A stretch of 64,000 bases of DNA from Apodospora peruviana (Eukaryota; Ascomycota; Sordariomycetes; Sordariales; Lasiosphaeriaceae). Within the stretch, counting starts at the first letter, position 1; every line of letters begins with the position of its first letter. The stretch spans positions 4,960,001 through 5,024,000 of the forward strand of contig JAUEDM010000002.1 in NCBI GenBank assembly GCA_033439685.1, read 5' to 3'. The notes beneath the pieces were generated by a model. That model saw only the letters and a list, made by a program, of their open reading frames with translations. It did not search any database and was not told the DNA's origin. Shown here in pieces: positions 33,805 through 45,048 of this stretch. The position numbers were made by a program, and so were the translations under genes.

Positions 33805-34543
33805 ATCACGTTTATCGTGGCCCTCAAAAAAGCTTTCTTTATTGTGTGAGGTCTCATTGCTGGGCGTCGTGTCTTGCGTGTTGGTTCGAAATGGAACGTG
33901 TAAAGGCATATCTATCTAGTTGGATTGGATTAGACTGAAAATATGAGAATATTTTAAACTGAAGTGCTCGGCTTGAGTATGTGTGTTGTTGAAATTCGCG
34001 GTTGAAGGGGGTTACTACCTTAAGCATGCATTCGGTGTTTATAATAGAGAGTGTTGTTCTGTTGCAATCTCAGGAGAGTCGCTTACCAGTAACCCATTCT
34101 CGGGCTATGTTGGATTGTAGCGCGCTAATGCAGAATGACATGAGACGAGCCAAGCACTTGGGCTCATCTCTGCAGTGGCACTGGCAACTTTGTTGGACCT
34201 CGGTGAAGTTTCCACACCCTCGCGCCGTCGTACCCCGTACTACAGTTCCTGTGACGTCGCACGATCCGGCGGGCCGTACATTAAGGGTTAGGGTCAACCC
34301 GGGTGGGCTGTCAGGACGGGCTGCCAGTGGAGAGCTGCATGAACGGTCGTTGCCGAGCCGCCAATCATGGCGCTTTGAGAAATTTCTTGGGGCCGTAACT
34401 TTGAAGCACGTCCGCGTCGTCCCGACGATTCTCCTTTCTCAACACTTTGTCCCCAAAACATCGCAACCGTACAGACTAGCCTTGCTTCTCTACACACCCA
34501 ATTCCATCTCCGTTATACTAAAATCTCCCCCACGACCGTCATA
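33805..34543. other. Intergenic, porin promoter
   Basis: About 740 bp. The telobox at 34280-34296 is the only clear element. A CT-rich leader lies just before the ATG at 34544. Confidence 0.5.
34280..34296 (+). promoter_or_regulatory. Telobox (TTAGGG-type) element upstream of porin
   Basis: The same 17-bp sequence as at 25210-25226, here 247 bp upstream of the porin ATG. An identical long word at an almost identical distance is unlikely to be chance and points to a shared regulator. Confidence 0.5.
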
Positions 34544-35881
34544 ATGGCTGTTCCGGCATTCTCAGATATCGCCAAGGCGGCCAACGACGTAAGCGCCCAC
34601 CACCCATCCCATCGAGGAGCAGCTTGCTTTTGCGATCCTAGCCCAGCACTTCAGCGAGAGCGGCATTTCTGTACAGCCACGAGAAAAGAAACACCGCTGA
34701 CATTGTTTCGACATCAATAGCTTCTCAACAAGGACTTTTACCACCTCTCGGCCGGCACCATCGAGGTCAAGAGCAACACCCCAAACAATGTCGCCTTCAA
34801 GGTCACCGGCAAGAGCAGCCACGAGAAGGCCACCAGCGGCGCGGTACGTTCAAGTCACCCTGCCTTTTGCGCCAATTAACATCAGACACAATGCTGACTA
34901 TCGTGTTTCTTTTCTACCCAGCTCGAGGGAAAATTCACCGATAAGCCCAATGGTAAGAATATTCTTTTTGGGGATGTACGGCTAGCGTAACGTGGCACGA
35001 GCATTGTAGTACAATTGTAGTACACCGGGCGACAAGAGTCAGAGACCCGTGTCTACAGATAAGAGATATCCCAGGGCCGATTCTTTTCGGCACACCCGTC
35101 TAGTGCTCGGTTACGTTGAGGCGGAAATACGCTCGGGTACTAATGTGGTGGAACTCCCCAGGCTTGACCGTCACGCAGAGCTGGAACACCGCCAATGCCC
35201 TCGAGACCAAGGTCGAGATGGCCGACAACCTGGCCAAGGGCCTCAAGGCCGAGGGTATCTTTAGCTTCCTGCCCGCTTCCAACGCCCGCGGCGCCAAGTT
35301 CAACCTGCACTTCAAGCAGCCCAACTTCCACGGCCGCGCCTTCTTCGACCTCCTTAAGGGCCCCACCGCCAACATCGACGCCATTGTCGGCCACGAGGGC
35401 TTCCTTGCCGGTGCATCGGTCGGTTATGATGTCCAGAAGGCTGCTATCACCGGCTACAACGCCGCCGTCGGCTTCCACGCCCCCACCTACATCGCGGCCA
35501 TCACCGCCACCGACAACCTCAGCGTCTTCTCCGCCAGCTACTACCACAAGGTCAACAGCCAGGTCGAGGCCGGATCCAAGGCCACCTGGAACTCCAAGAC
35601 GGGCAACACCGTCGGCCTCGAGGTCGCTGCCAAGTACCGCCTTGACCCCGTCTCTTTCGTCAAGGTAAGACCACACCGCATTTGTGCAAAACGAAGTCAA
35701 GATGGCTAATATATGTATTCTTCGATTATAGGGCAAGATCAACGACCGTGGTGTTGCTGCCGTTGCTTACAACGTTCTCCTCCGTGAGGGCGTTACTTTC
35801 GGCGTTGGCGCTTCTTTTGATACCCAGAAGCTCGACCAGGCCACCCACAAGGTCGGCACCAGCTTCACCTTTGAGTCTTAG
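34544..35881 (+). CDS. POR1: Mitochondrial outer-membrane porin (VDAC)
   Basis: Five exons (34544-34588, 34721-34843, 34922-34952, 35162-35664, 35732-35881) encode 283 residues, the standard length of fungal VDAC. It forms the beta-barrel channel for ATP, ADP and small metabolites across the mitochondrial outer membrane. The N-terminal amphipathic helix (PAFSDIAKAANDLLNKDFYH) is split by the first intron. Alternating hydrophobic strands run throughout, with typical VDAC segments FNLHFKQPNFHGRAFFDLLK, GAKFNLHF and the C-terminal strand VGTSFTFES. The third exon is only 31 bp. Codon use is strongly biased to C-ending codons, as expected for a highly expressed gene. Confidence 0.95.
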
Positions 35882-36358
35882 ATTCATTTTGCCACAGTAA
35901 CAGCAACAGTAAGCGGCGATGGCGCGGTTGAAGTTAGTTAAGGATGGAGCGGGGCGTTGGGAATCGGTGCGTCTTCTGGGCTTTCATCTCGATAACGGGA
36001 TGGGCTGAGAAGGGACATAGGTTCGTTTGTATCACACACTAGAACACTTCCTCTCGGTTAATCTTTTCTGGGACACCTCTACATATTATACCTTTTTGGT
36101 AAGTATATAGGGACAGCGGCATGGGGAGGAAGGGATTGTAAATTTATTACCCAATCAGCCAGCGTAGATCATTATATCGAGCAGTTGGTTTTTGATATGT
36201 TGTGCGGGCGTGTTATAATCTCTTTTGGCAATTCTGTTTATATCTTGTATTCCTGACTACCGGGCTCTTCAGATCGAAAGTGGGGAACATGCACTGCGCG
36301 CGGAATAAAAGTAGTAATACATAAAAGCACGCGTGGAAGCACTCGCTAACAACAATAA
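35882..36358. other. Intergenic between convergent genes
   Basis: About 480 bp of 3' flanks for the porin and J-domain genes. AT-rich, with no coding sequence or clear structure. Confidence 0.5.
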
Positions 36359-37406
36359 TCAGTCATCTCGTCGTTTCCTCCCGCTACCCCTAGCCCAATT
36401 CGTGGTCCCCTCCCACAGTAGAACAGCGAAGTACGGTCCCAGCACGGCGACGACCAATACTCCTGAAACAAGAAAGAAACCCCTGGCCATGCCGGTTTCG
36501 GTTTCCCAAGGACTGCTGCTCCAGTCTTTCGTCGCGTTTTCTCTGTTCCTCCTCTGCTGCGCCCGTCGCTCGTCGACCCGCCTGTGCGTGCGCTCGTGCG
36601 ACACGCTATCGAAGTGCGGCGGCACGTTCTCGTTCCTCCCGCGCGGGTAAGGGCGCTGGCCCGGACCCATGCCACCCGAGTCACTACTACCGGAACCGAA
36701 GCTGGAGCTGCTGGCGTTTGTTTGCGGATTGTAGTCGGTGCTTCCCGTGCTGTCCTCGTGCGCGGCCTGCCGCTTGGCGCCTTGGTTACCCCAGCCGCCT
36801 GACCGAAAGAAGGAAGGGGGTGGGCCTTGGAAGGTGCCTCTTCGTCGGGAGGAGAGACCGCTTGCTGGGCGGCCGCCTGCCGGGCCGGTGCTGTGGTAGG
36901 AACCTTTGTGGTGGTGATGATGGGCGGCGTGGCGGTGGTGGGGCTGGCGGCGGAGGAAGTCGCGGTCGTAGTTGGCGCGCTTCTCGGTGTGGCCTAGGAT
37001 GGAGTAGGCTTCAGAGATGCGCATGAAGCGACAGGAGGCGTGCGGGTCGGAGGGGTTGACGTCGGGATGGTGGCGCTTTGAGAGGGTGTAGAATGATCTT
37101 CTGCGTGGTTAGTTCGGACGTGGATGTCGGTGGGATGGAATGGAATGGGGATGTTCAAGAAGGGAAGTGGTTAGGTAGCTACTTTTTGATCTCGGAAGCT
37201 GAGGCGTCAGGGTGGACGTTTAATGTTTCGTAGTGATTTTTAGAGGTGTCATCTTGGACTTGGGCATTGAGGATGCGGGAGGTGTGGAATAGCTTCCCAA
37301 AAGAAGTAGGATTCTTGATAACTGGAGGACGATGACGGTAGACAAGGCGGGCGAGGCCGCGGTGCAGAGCCGTCGCACCGATGGGAGTGTTGTAGCGGAG
37401 TGGCAT
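36359..37406 (-). CDS. J-domain (DnaJ-like) protein with C-terminal membrane anchor
   Basis: Two exons, 37406-37183 and 37100-36359, encode 321 residues. The N-terminal 45 residues are basic with few acidic residues (LHRGLARLVYRHRP), as in a mitochondrial presequence. The J domain spans about residues 57-120 with the catalytic HPD at 86-88 (KRHHPDVNP), the site that stimulates Hsp70 ATPase. A long low-complexity region rich in His, Gly and Ser follows, including a His-rich run near residue 130. One transmembrane helix (FFLVSGVLVVAVLGPYFAVL) lies near the C-terminus, followed by a basic tail. No zinc-finger or substrate-binding domain is seen, so it is a class III J-protein, probably mitochondrial. 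It diverges from the MAP2 gene. Confidence 0.85.
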
Positions 37407-37776
37407 TCCTCATCCCGAAGGCTTCGTCGGTTGTTCTGACCGGAAAGCTGGAGGGCAGTTAAGGGGTCGACGATTTGCAAGTCGATCTCAAGCTCCGGCC
37501 GGCTGAGGCAGGGCGACGGGACCGCACCAAGGCAGTGACGAAATGGATTTGTCCTTCCTGTTAATTGGGGGATTGTGGCGTGTGATACTGTGGCTGTGCC
37601 ACCACAGCTGCCCCGCGTCATGGTGAGCATTTGCGCCCTGGGAAAGACAGCCCTGCAACGTACCGGTGGTGGGGTTTGATGCGCTGGATGCGGAAACAGA
37701 ACTTGCGACAAAACCATCCAGTATTCTAGCATCACCACCAAACTCGAGCAAGGATTCTCAGAGAACGGGTGACATA
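37407..37776. promoter_or_regulatory. Compact bidirectional promoter, J-protein and MAP2
   Basis: Only 370 bp separate the two divergent start codons, so core promoters and leaders of both genes must lie here. I see no TATA box and no distinctive element. Confidence 0.45.
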
Positions 37777-39313
37777 ATGGCGGCTCAAGCGCCAACAGAC
37801 GAGCTCAGTAAGCTCAGCAGTGGGTTTCCTTCTCGACAACCAACCATCAACGCCACCATTTTTGCTAACAAGAGTTGGTTGATAGTGAGCGATGCTGCAA
37901 ATACCAACGGAAAGCCCAACGCCAACACAGCTACGGGCACGAATGGCAACCTAAATCACGATGACGACGACTCCGATGACGATGCGGAAGAAGCCGCGGC
38001 TGCTCCGGCGGCTGGCGCAGCCAAGAAGAAGAAGAAGAGAAAGCCAAAGAAGAAGAAGAAGGCCCCGACAGAGCAGTCAGATCCTCCCAGGGTTCTTATT
38101 TCGCAACTGTTCCCCAACAAGAACTATCCCAAGGGCGAGGAGTCCGAGTATGTGGGCGAGAACCGGTACCGCACTACCAACGAGGAGAAGCGGCACCTCG
38201 ACAACATGAACAGCGAGTTCCTAACCGACTACCGCCACGCGGCCGAGGCCCATCGCCAGGCCCGCCAGTGGGCGCAGAAGAACATCAAGCCCGGTCAAAC
38301 GCTCACAGAGATTGCGAATGGCATTGAGGATAGTGTGCGCGCCCTGGTTGGCCACCAGGGGCTGGAGGAAGGCGACTGCATGGTTGCGGGCATGGGTTTC
38401 CCGACAGGGCTCAGCATCAACCATTGTGCGGCACATTACACGCCCAACGCGGGCAACAAGATGGTTCTCCAGCAAGACGACGTGATGAAGGTGGACATTG
38501 GCGTCCATGTGAACGGCCGGATTGTCGACAGCGCCTTCACGCTGGCGTTCAACCCGCGATATGACCCCCTCCTGGAGGCTGTCAAGGCGGCCACCAATGA
38601 AGGTGTCAAACAGGCCGGTATCGATGCTCGGCTCGGTGAGATTGGTGGCGCCATCCAGGAGGTCATGGAGAGTTACGAGGTCGAGATCAATGGGACTACC
38701 CACCCCGTCAAGTCGATCCGCAACCTAAACGGACACACGATTAACCCGTACAGCATCCACGGCTCCAAGAGCGTGCCGATTGTGAAGACTAACGACACTA
38801 CCAAAATGGAGGAGGGAGACGTCTTTGCCATCGAGACCTTTGGAAGCACAGGTAATGGATATGTGCATGAGGAGGGAGAGGTATCGCACTACGCGAAACG
38901 CGGCGATGCATCTAAGGTTGACCTGCGGCTGTCATCGGCTAAGTCGCTACTGAATGTGATCAACAAGAATTTCGGAACCTTGCCATTCTGCAGGCGCTAT
39001 CTCGACCGCTTGGGCCAGGATAAGTATCTTCTCGGGGTAAGTTCCTGTCGAATCTTTATTTGGGTCGTCTCCTTTGCTAACCCGGGATGTCAGTTGAACA
39101 ACCTCGTGTCCAACGGTATTGTTGAGTCTTATCCTCCGCTAGTTGATAAGAAGGGTTCGTACACAGCCCAGTTCGAACATGTAAGTTAGGATCCCATCGC
39201 GCAACTCATCTTCCTGATGGAATGATTGCTCCCACTGACCATTTGATACTTCTTAGACCATCCTCATCAGACCTACCGTTAAGGAGGTTATAAGCCGTGG
39301 AGAGGATTATTAA
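37777..39313 (+). CDS. MAP2: Methionine aminopeptidase 2
   Basis: Four exons (37777-37819, 37886-39036, 39094-39180, 39257-39313) encode 445 residues. The enzyme removes the initiator Met from new proteins. The N-terminus has an acidic tract and a poly-lysine stretch (AAKKKKKRKPKKKKK) typical of eukaryotic MetAP2 and used for ribosome association. Metal and substrate residues are visible: His in NHCAAHYTP, Asp in VDIGVHVNG and in RIVDSAFT, His in NLNGHTINPY, Glu in FAIETFGS and Glu in AQFEHT. The first intron (37820-37885, 66 bp) has a GTGGGT donor, GCTAAC branch and TAG acceptor but no stop in frame, so its retention would add 22 residues. The removal is inferred from the splice signals. Confidence 0.95.
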
Positions 39314-40496
39314 GGTACCTACATATATGATATGTAACATTCAAGAGCGATTCTCACAAGGGGATAAAGGCTGGGGAACATGTCTCTTCCAGACCATATC
39401 ACTACAAACAACTCGACTCGAGGAGTAATAAAAGCGATCTATGACTTTTGCATTATTGGACTCTAGTGCGCGTAATTTTTGGTTGAAAGAGTCTCGTGGT
39501 CTGCCAGTGGGAGCCTGTCTTCGCACGGCACGGGGTACGGATACCGGTACGGCAATGCGGTGTTTGTAAACGGATGACGGAAGGCTCCACAGCACGGGGT
39601 TGCATCGGTTCTCAGCCGGATGACGAATGGACTCTCGGATCGGCTCCGGGTGCCATCATTGTGGGGTTTTGACGGATTTCGAGATGAACGGGACGCCGTC
39701 ATAAAATGACGAGCCGATCCGAACCAGGTGCGATCAACACGCCGCTGATGTTTGGTGTTCGCCGCCGGTTCGGTCAATCATGGGGCCCCTGACGTCGGTG
39801 ACACCGTCCGGAACGAATCGGGAGGCGCATGATTGGTCCGATTAGATCTTGGCGGCCCTTGCAGCCTCTGCCAGCCGTCCGGAGTGGCCAGAGCGTTCCG
39901 AACTTTTTTCATCCCTTCCATGCTCCTTTTCCACTTTGGGCTAATGACGTGTGCGCCATTCTGTCAGCCATTGCCACTTTCATTTGCTCTTCGGTAACAA
40001 CGGCCGCGAGCATTGATCGGGGTAAAAGTTAGCATGCTCCACTTCGATAAAAAAGCCGCAACCCTGCCTTTCTGCCTCCTGTGTCGGAAAGTCAAATATT
40101 TTTGCTTGTGAATCAGACGCACGAACCATCTACAACGAAACCAACAACCCACCTCCTACACGTTCACTTTTCGCCAAAGAAATAGTGCTATTTACCTGAA
40201 AAACTCTCTCGACAACGCGAAGGTCGTTTGTCGAATTTACACGTGCCTTTTGACCCGCATTCTTTTTCTTCTTGTTAGGTCCTTCCGCGTTCGGCAGAAG
40301 GGAGTACCGAGATCCCGCAATTGCCGAAGTTTTGAAGGAAGACTTCCTCATTCCAGAGGCCCAGACGAAGAAAACTTCTAGCAACGACTAGAAGTTAACC
40401 GACAGCCCATCCCAGTCGAGCATCCATCAGTCTTATCATTCTATTCGACTGCGTCCGAGGGGGAACACGCGACATCGATCGCTCTCTTATTTCAAG
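39314..40496. other. Intergenic, promoter and leader of the PRELI gene
   Basis: About 1.2 kb. The part closest to the ATG at 40497 is rich in CT and AAC words and is probably a long leader. No supported coding sequence. Confidence 0.5.
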
Positions 40497-41096
40497 ATGA
40501 AGGTCTTTTCAAACGCCGAGACGTTCAACTACTCGTGGGAGGAGGTATCCACCGCCAACTGGCGGAAATACTGCCCATGGAATGAGAAATCCACACACGT
40601 CGTGGCCGTCGACACGATAAGTCGGTCGATGGACGAAGCGACCGGCATCCTGCGGACCGAGCGGCTCATAACGTGCAAGCAGAGCGCGCCGGATTGGCTC
40701 AAGAGCCTGCTGGGTGGCGCCATGGAGGAGAGCCAGGTGCTCGAGACGTCGTACGTCGACCTGGCCAACAAGACGGTCACGATGGTCTCGGCCAACCTCA
40801 CGTTCAGCAACCTGATAAACGTGCAAGAGACGGTCGTCTACAAGCCCCTCAACGAGCACCAGACGCAGTTTACCCAGGACGCCAAGATCACGGCGCTCTG
40901 CGGTGGCTGGCAGCGCATCAAGAACAGCATTGAGGACACGCTGGTGAAGCGCTTCCGCGAGAATGCCATCAAGGGCAAGGAGGGCTTCGAGACGGTGCTC
41001 GCCATGAGCAGGCGGGTGTTTGCCGAGGAGCGCGAGCGCGAGAAGATGTCGCTCATTAGGGACCAGGCGAGCAATATCCGGATGGCGGCGGCATAG
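40497..41096 (+). CDS. PRELI/MSF1-domain mitochondrial lipid-transfer protein, Ups-like
   Basis: Single exon, 199 residues, nearly all one PRELI/MSF1 domain. Proteins of this family, with Mdm35, shuttle phosphatidic acid (Ups1) or phosphatidylserine (Ups2) across the mitochondrial intermembrane space. Typical sequence is the N-terminal FSNAETFNYSWEEVSTANWR and CPWNEKSTHVVAVDTISR, the ILRTERLITCKQSAPDWL segment, and the C-terminal amphipathic helix rich in Arg and Glu (SRRVFAEERERE). There is no cleavable presequence, as expected because Ups proteins enter by Mdm35-dependent trapping. I cannot choose between the Ups1 and Ups2 type from the sequence alone. Confidence 0.9.
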   Translation: MKVFSNAETFNYSWEEVSTANWRKYCPWNEKSTHVVAVDTISRSMDEATGILRTERLITCKQSAPDWLKSLLGGAMEESQVLETSYVDLANKTVTMVSANLTFSNLINVQETVVYKPLNEHQTQFTQDAKITALCGGWQRIKNSIEDTLVKRFRENAIKGKEGFETVLAMSRRVFAEEREREKMSLIRDQASNIRMAAA

Positions 41097-42132
41097 GGGG
41101 AGTCATCGTTGTCTGACTACACACGCGTTTTCTCGACAGTCCCTGCTGATCAGGAGGAGGATACAAACTATATCACAGCACCATCATCACCTTGCATCAT
41201 ACCCGCCGAGCCCTGCTCTCCATCCTCCTTCGTAACTTTACCACCCCGCGAAGAACAGGAAGACAAGACGAGGACTCCGACAACTACAACACAAGATGGA
41301 GTCCTCATACACCAGGTGGAGCACCCGGACAAGAAGGGAAAGAAGAGGAGGAAGACCTTGAGGTCATATCTGCATATTAAGATGCCCCATTTTCCAGGGG
41401 GCTGGTCACGGAAAATGGCGGCTCATCATCAAAACGGTGTTTACTAGAGGCTAGAGAGAAGAAAAGAAGAGGCCGATAGACATGACGTGGTGATCAGTCT
41501 GGCTTTTGTTATTATTATGTGGGGGCGTTTTCGGAAAAGATATGGTGGCATTGTTGCATTTTCAACCAAAACAAACTTGCTTCTTCATTCTCTCTCCTCT
41601 CTGTATCATTCGTCTCCTTTTTGCGAGTCATTCTGTTTTGAGGAGTCTAGGAATACCCCATTTCTCTTGAGCTCTGCCTGTTTGGGTGGGATGTGCCGAC
41701 TCCGTCCATCCTGAACTTGGCATTGAGTGGGAGGTTTTGCTTTTTGTTGTTTTGGGAGCATTATAGAAAGCATTATTAGAGAGATATAAAGAAGAGACGA
41801 TTTTTTATATTTATGGAATTAATTCTAACCTTTTTGGATTGGCATAGAGGAAAGCATTGTTAGATTGATATTTTCGAACACACACTCCTTTCTCCTTATC
41901 ATTATTATCATCGTCTGCCCACTTACCTACCGTCTGTATGTGATCGGTGATGCAGTAACACATCCAAGTTAAGGTCAACCTCCGGCCCTTATTGGTGATG
42001 CAGTAACACATCCAAGTTAAGGTCAACCTCCGGTCCTTATTGATGAACCATCCATGGCTGTGCGAACAAGGAAGCATGCCAATATCAGGTATCTATCTAA
42101 TTATTTCTGATGTTCTATAATATCCATATTAT
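41097..42132. other. Intergenic between convergent genes
   Basis: About 1 kb. An ORF at 41109-41447 follows the PRELI gene directly, but it reads as 3' UTR with no domain. A 48-bp tandem duplication lies at 41946-42041. Confidence 0.5.
41946..42041. repeat. 48-bp tandem duplication
   Basis: Two adjacent copies (41946-41993 and 41994-42041) starting GGTGATGCAGTAACACATCC. They differ by only about one base (CCGGCCC against CCGGTCC), so the duplication is recent. It lies in a 3' flank and affects no gene. Confidence 0.8.
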
Positions 42133-42650
42133 TTACGTCCGCTCAACAGTCTGTAAGTCAGCAGTCCTCTGCGAGCACCTCTTCTCGTAATACCCGAGCA
42201 ATCTTTTTGTCTCTTGGTCTAAATTTACTTCTGGGCCGGAAAAAACCTTTCTTACAAAGTCCACGGCCTCGTCGTACCGGCGGTAAAAGTAGAGCTCCTC
42301 GACGGCGTGTAAGAGTTGCTGGGCATCTGGTTTGGAGATGGACGATAATGGTAGCTGGATGGATTTGTGTATCTATTTTGCTCTCACTGTTAGATCTTAT
42401 TGAGATGTATGATGACAGAAGATTTTACCTTGCCGTTTTCAATCTTGGGCATGTAGTTCTGTTTGAGGAGCTGAAAATTGGTTTCTGAGAGAGCATTTCT
42501 GTCGCTCCTGCTGTTGCCGTTTGATGTTGTGGAGTTGGAGGTGGTGGTGTTGGGATTCGCTGCCTCTTCTGGTTCCGAGTCGTCGTCGGAGCCTCCGAAG
42601 CCGATGGTGAGGAGGTTTGAGACGTCGTTGTCGTTGTCGTCGCCGGCCAT
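42133..42650 (-). CDS. Small acidic protein of unknown function
   Basis: Two exons, 42650-42429 and 42372-42133, give 153 residues. The N-terminal 45 residues are acidic and Ser/Thr/Asn-rich. An ordered C-terminal part follows: NALSETNFQLLKQNYMPKIE before the junction, then HAVEELYFYRRYDEAVDFVR and LGYYEKRCSQRT after it. The C-terminal half is amphipathic helical and resembles a single TPR-like hairpin, but I do not recognise a family. The splice is supported because the reading frame on both sides keeps the same helical pattern. It shares a 480-bp divergent promoter with the formyltransferase gene. Confidence 0.72.
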
Positions 42651-43131
42651 GGTAATATCCTTTTTTTCTTCTTTTTTTCTTTTGCTTTTGAGAAGTGAGA
42701 TGAGATGACTGTTGATGTGTGTGTGAAAGAGTGATTGACGACTTACCTAGAGATTGTTATAGCAGGTTTAGTGTATTCTTATACTGTACGTTCAGGGACC
42801 TGGGCGCTTCTGGCAGGCACGGGCCACACTACAGTACCTGGTATTTGAAGTGGATCTGATATTTACCACGGCGACGTCGTCCCTCGATCCCGTCGAATCA
42901 GAACCATAACAGCGACGTTAAAGGATGATCACTGTAATGCGGTCAACTCTTTTTGATAAACACTGAACTGAGATTGAATTGAGCTTCATCTCTTGTGAGA
43001 GATCGGAGAAGCGGACCAGCGCATGAAGCTCACCACGCGACTCCCGTCAGCCTTCGCTTTACACCTCGCTTCACGCTTCACGCTTTATTCAGTACCCTCG
43101 AAGCATATCACATCCTTGAATTTTCACAAAG
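42651..43131. promoter_or_regulatory. Divergent promoter region
   Basis: 480 bp between the small acidic protein gene and the formyltransferase gene. No TATA box or clear site recognised. Confidence 0.4.
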
Positions 43132-45048
43132 ATGACATCTATATTCCCTGCATACGAGATGATGCTCGGAACCAGAAAATTAGGGCTGGCGGCAGCGAGA
43201 GCATGGTCCTGCAAGTCCAGGTTCAGCCACGGCTCCTATTACAGCACACAGCGAGCTTCCAAACTATCTGACCCCCTGCGTATTCTGTTTTGTGGCTCAG
43301 ATAACTTCAGCTGTACGTCACTGCTGGCACTTTGCGCCGAGAAGGATCGGAATCCCAACTTGATTCAGTCGATTGACGTCCTGACACGACGTCCCAAGCC
43401 GGTCGGTCGTGGTCAGAAGACGCTCGAATACGGTAACCATCTATCCCCGAGCTCTGTATTATATATCTTCTTACTCTCGTTGAATAAGCTCAGGGCCCCT
43501 TTATAAACTTGCTACGTTCTCATACCTTAGGCTTCATCTTAGGGATACGTTTACCGGCTGGGATGTGAGCTATCCTCCCATATCATCCTCTTTTCCCTAT
43601 CCGGGTTTACTAATACGAAGACACGCTGCCACACAGCTACCCCAAACAGACGGTGGCCCGATAAATCTCATTATAGCTGTTTCATTCGGTCTCTTCGTTC
43701 CTCCGCGGCTTCTTCGGGCCTGCAAATATGGCGGTCTCAACATCCATCCCTCCCTCCTACCCGAGTGAGCAGTCCCAGTTCTTTCATGTTACTCATAACA
43801 ACACGCATTATGCTGACGAACCTCTCTCCCACATGTAGCCTTCGTGGTCCCGCCCCTCTCTGGCATGCTATGGTCTCCCGGGATACGCACACTGGCATCT
43901 CCCTTCAAACCCTTTCAGAAGACACCTTTGACGCCGGAACCGTGATCGCCCAGACCCCCTTACCAGGCATTCCCATCAACCCCTCCTGGTCTGAAGCGGA
44001 ACTTAACAAACTTCTCGCGGATACCGGCGCTGATATGCTTGTCCGGGGTCTGCGCGAAGGGCTCCACGTTCCTCCCCATGTAGATGTGAGCTGGGCGGCA
44101 GCCCCTTCCTCTGTCCAACTTCCGCTTCGGCACGCGCCCAAAGTGACAAAAGACGACTATCAAGTCCAGTGGACTTCTTGGACAGCCTCAGACTTGGCAC
44201 TACGCAGCAGACTGAGAAACACCGCGACGTGGACGCACGCCATTGATAAAGATGGCAACAAGCAACGGATACTTTTCCCGGAGACGTCGGAAGAGGTGCC
44301 TCGCTCACTGTGGTCGCCAACCATGCAAGCCTTTGCCCGCATGGTGCAACAGCAGGGCGCGGCGACTTTGAAGCCTAGGTTCTCTCCGGCTGCTGCTACC
44401 GGTGCTGCGGCTCCTGCTGCCAGGGAAGCGTCCCAACACGAGGTCAATAAACATGATGTCACCGCAAGTGAACCTACAACCAGCAAGATGATGCCCGGCC
44501 CGAAAAAAAAAAACGTTGTTACCCTAAAAACTATCCGCTTCGTACAAACCCCGAGAGCTTCTCCCCTAGGGAAGCACAGCAGCAAGAGCAGTACCTCTAC
44601 CAACACAACGGACAGCTCCACCGCCACTAGCTTTTCGCCGCCGCCATCAGACAAACAAATACGACTACCAGTATTTTACAGGCACTGGCGTGAAGGCACT
44701 CTTCAAAGAAGATACATCGTCGTTGCGATGCCGCGAGGCGGATTCATCGTCCTCAAAAAGTTCCAAACCGCCGGCAAGAAGGCGGCAGAAGCTCATCAGG
44801 CGGCACAGCAGTTTATTGAGCCGTACGCCATGAACAGCTTCCTCGCTGACATCACCCGGTCCACGTCCACCAATGCCGACAACGGGAACAGCGATTGCAG
44901 TAGTTCTGAGTCTGGCCTATGTCCCGGGATGTTTTCCTGGCTCGGGGAGGAGAAGGAGGCCTTGACCGTCGACGAAGATGCCCTGTCGGAGGAGGATGAG
45001 CACGATCGTTACCTGCGGGCGATTAGAGAAGTGAGTCGGTTAAAGTAA
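43132..45048 (+). CDS. FMT1: Mitochondrial methionyl-tRNA formyltransferase
   Basis: Four exons (43132-43432, 43494-43564, 43637-43764, 43839-45048) encode up to 569 residues; a Met near residue 10 (MLGTRKLGLAAARAW) may be the true start of the mitochondrial presequence. The enzyme formylates initiator Met-tRNA for mitochondrial translation. The formyl-transfer domain shows RILFCGSDNFS, the splice-built LRDTFTGWDLPQTDGG, SFGLFVPPRLL and GGLNIHPSLLPDLRGPAPLW, with TFDAGTVIAQTPLPG. The catalytic Asn-His-Asp set is represented by NIHPSLLPD and the downstream DTFDAG. The C-terminal domain is interrupted by about 100 residues of Ala/Ser/Thr/Lys-rich low complexity (about residues 395-490), so the protein is well above the usual 350-400 residues. 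Confidence 0.9.

Noticed and set aside
33880..33900. GGTTCGAAAT resembling a tRNA B box
   Set aside because: No pairing T-arm, acceptor stem or A box around it; other GTTCGA-like words, for example near 16553, fail in the same way.
35140..35742. 200-codon minus-strand ORF over the porin gene
   Set aside because: Antisense shadow produced by strong C-ending codon bias in porin.
41109..41447. ORF of 112 codons right after the PRELI gene
   Set aside because: It has no domain and reads like a 3' UTR next to a complete gene; no splice links it to the PRELI frame.
43023..43271. Upstream ORF before the formyltransferase
   Set aside because: It overlaps the true first exon in another frame and has no conserved sequence.
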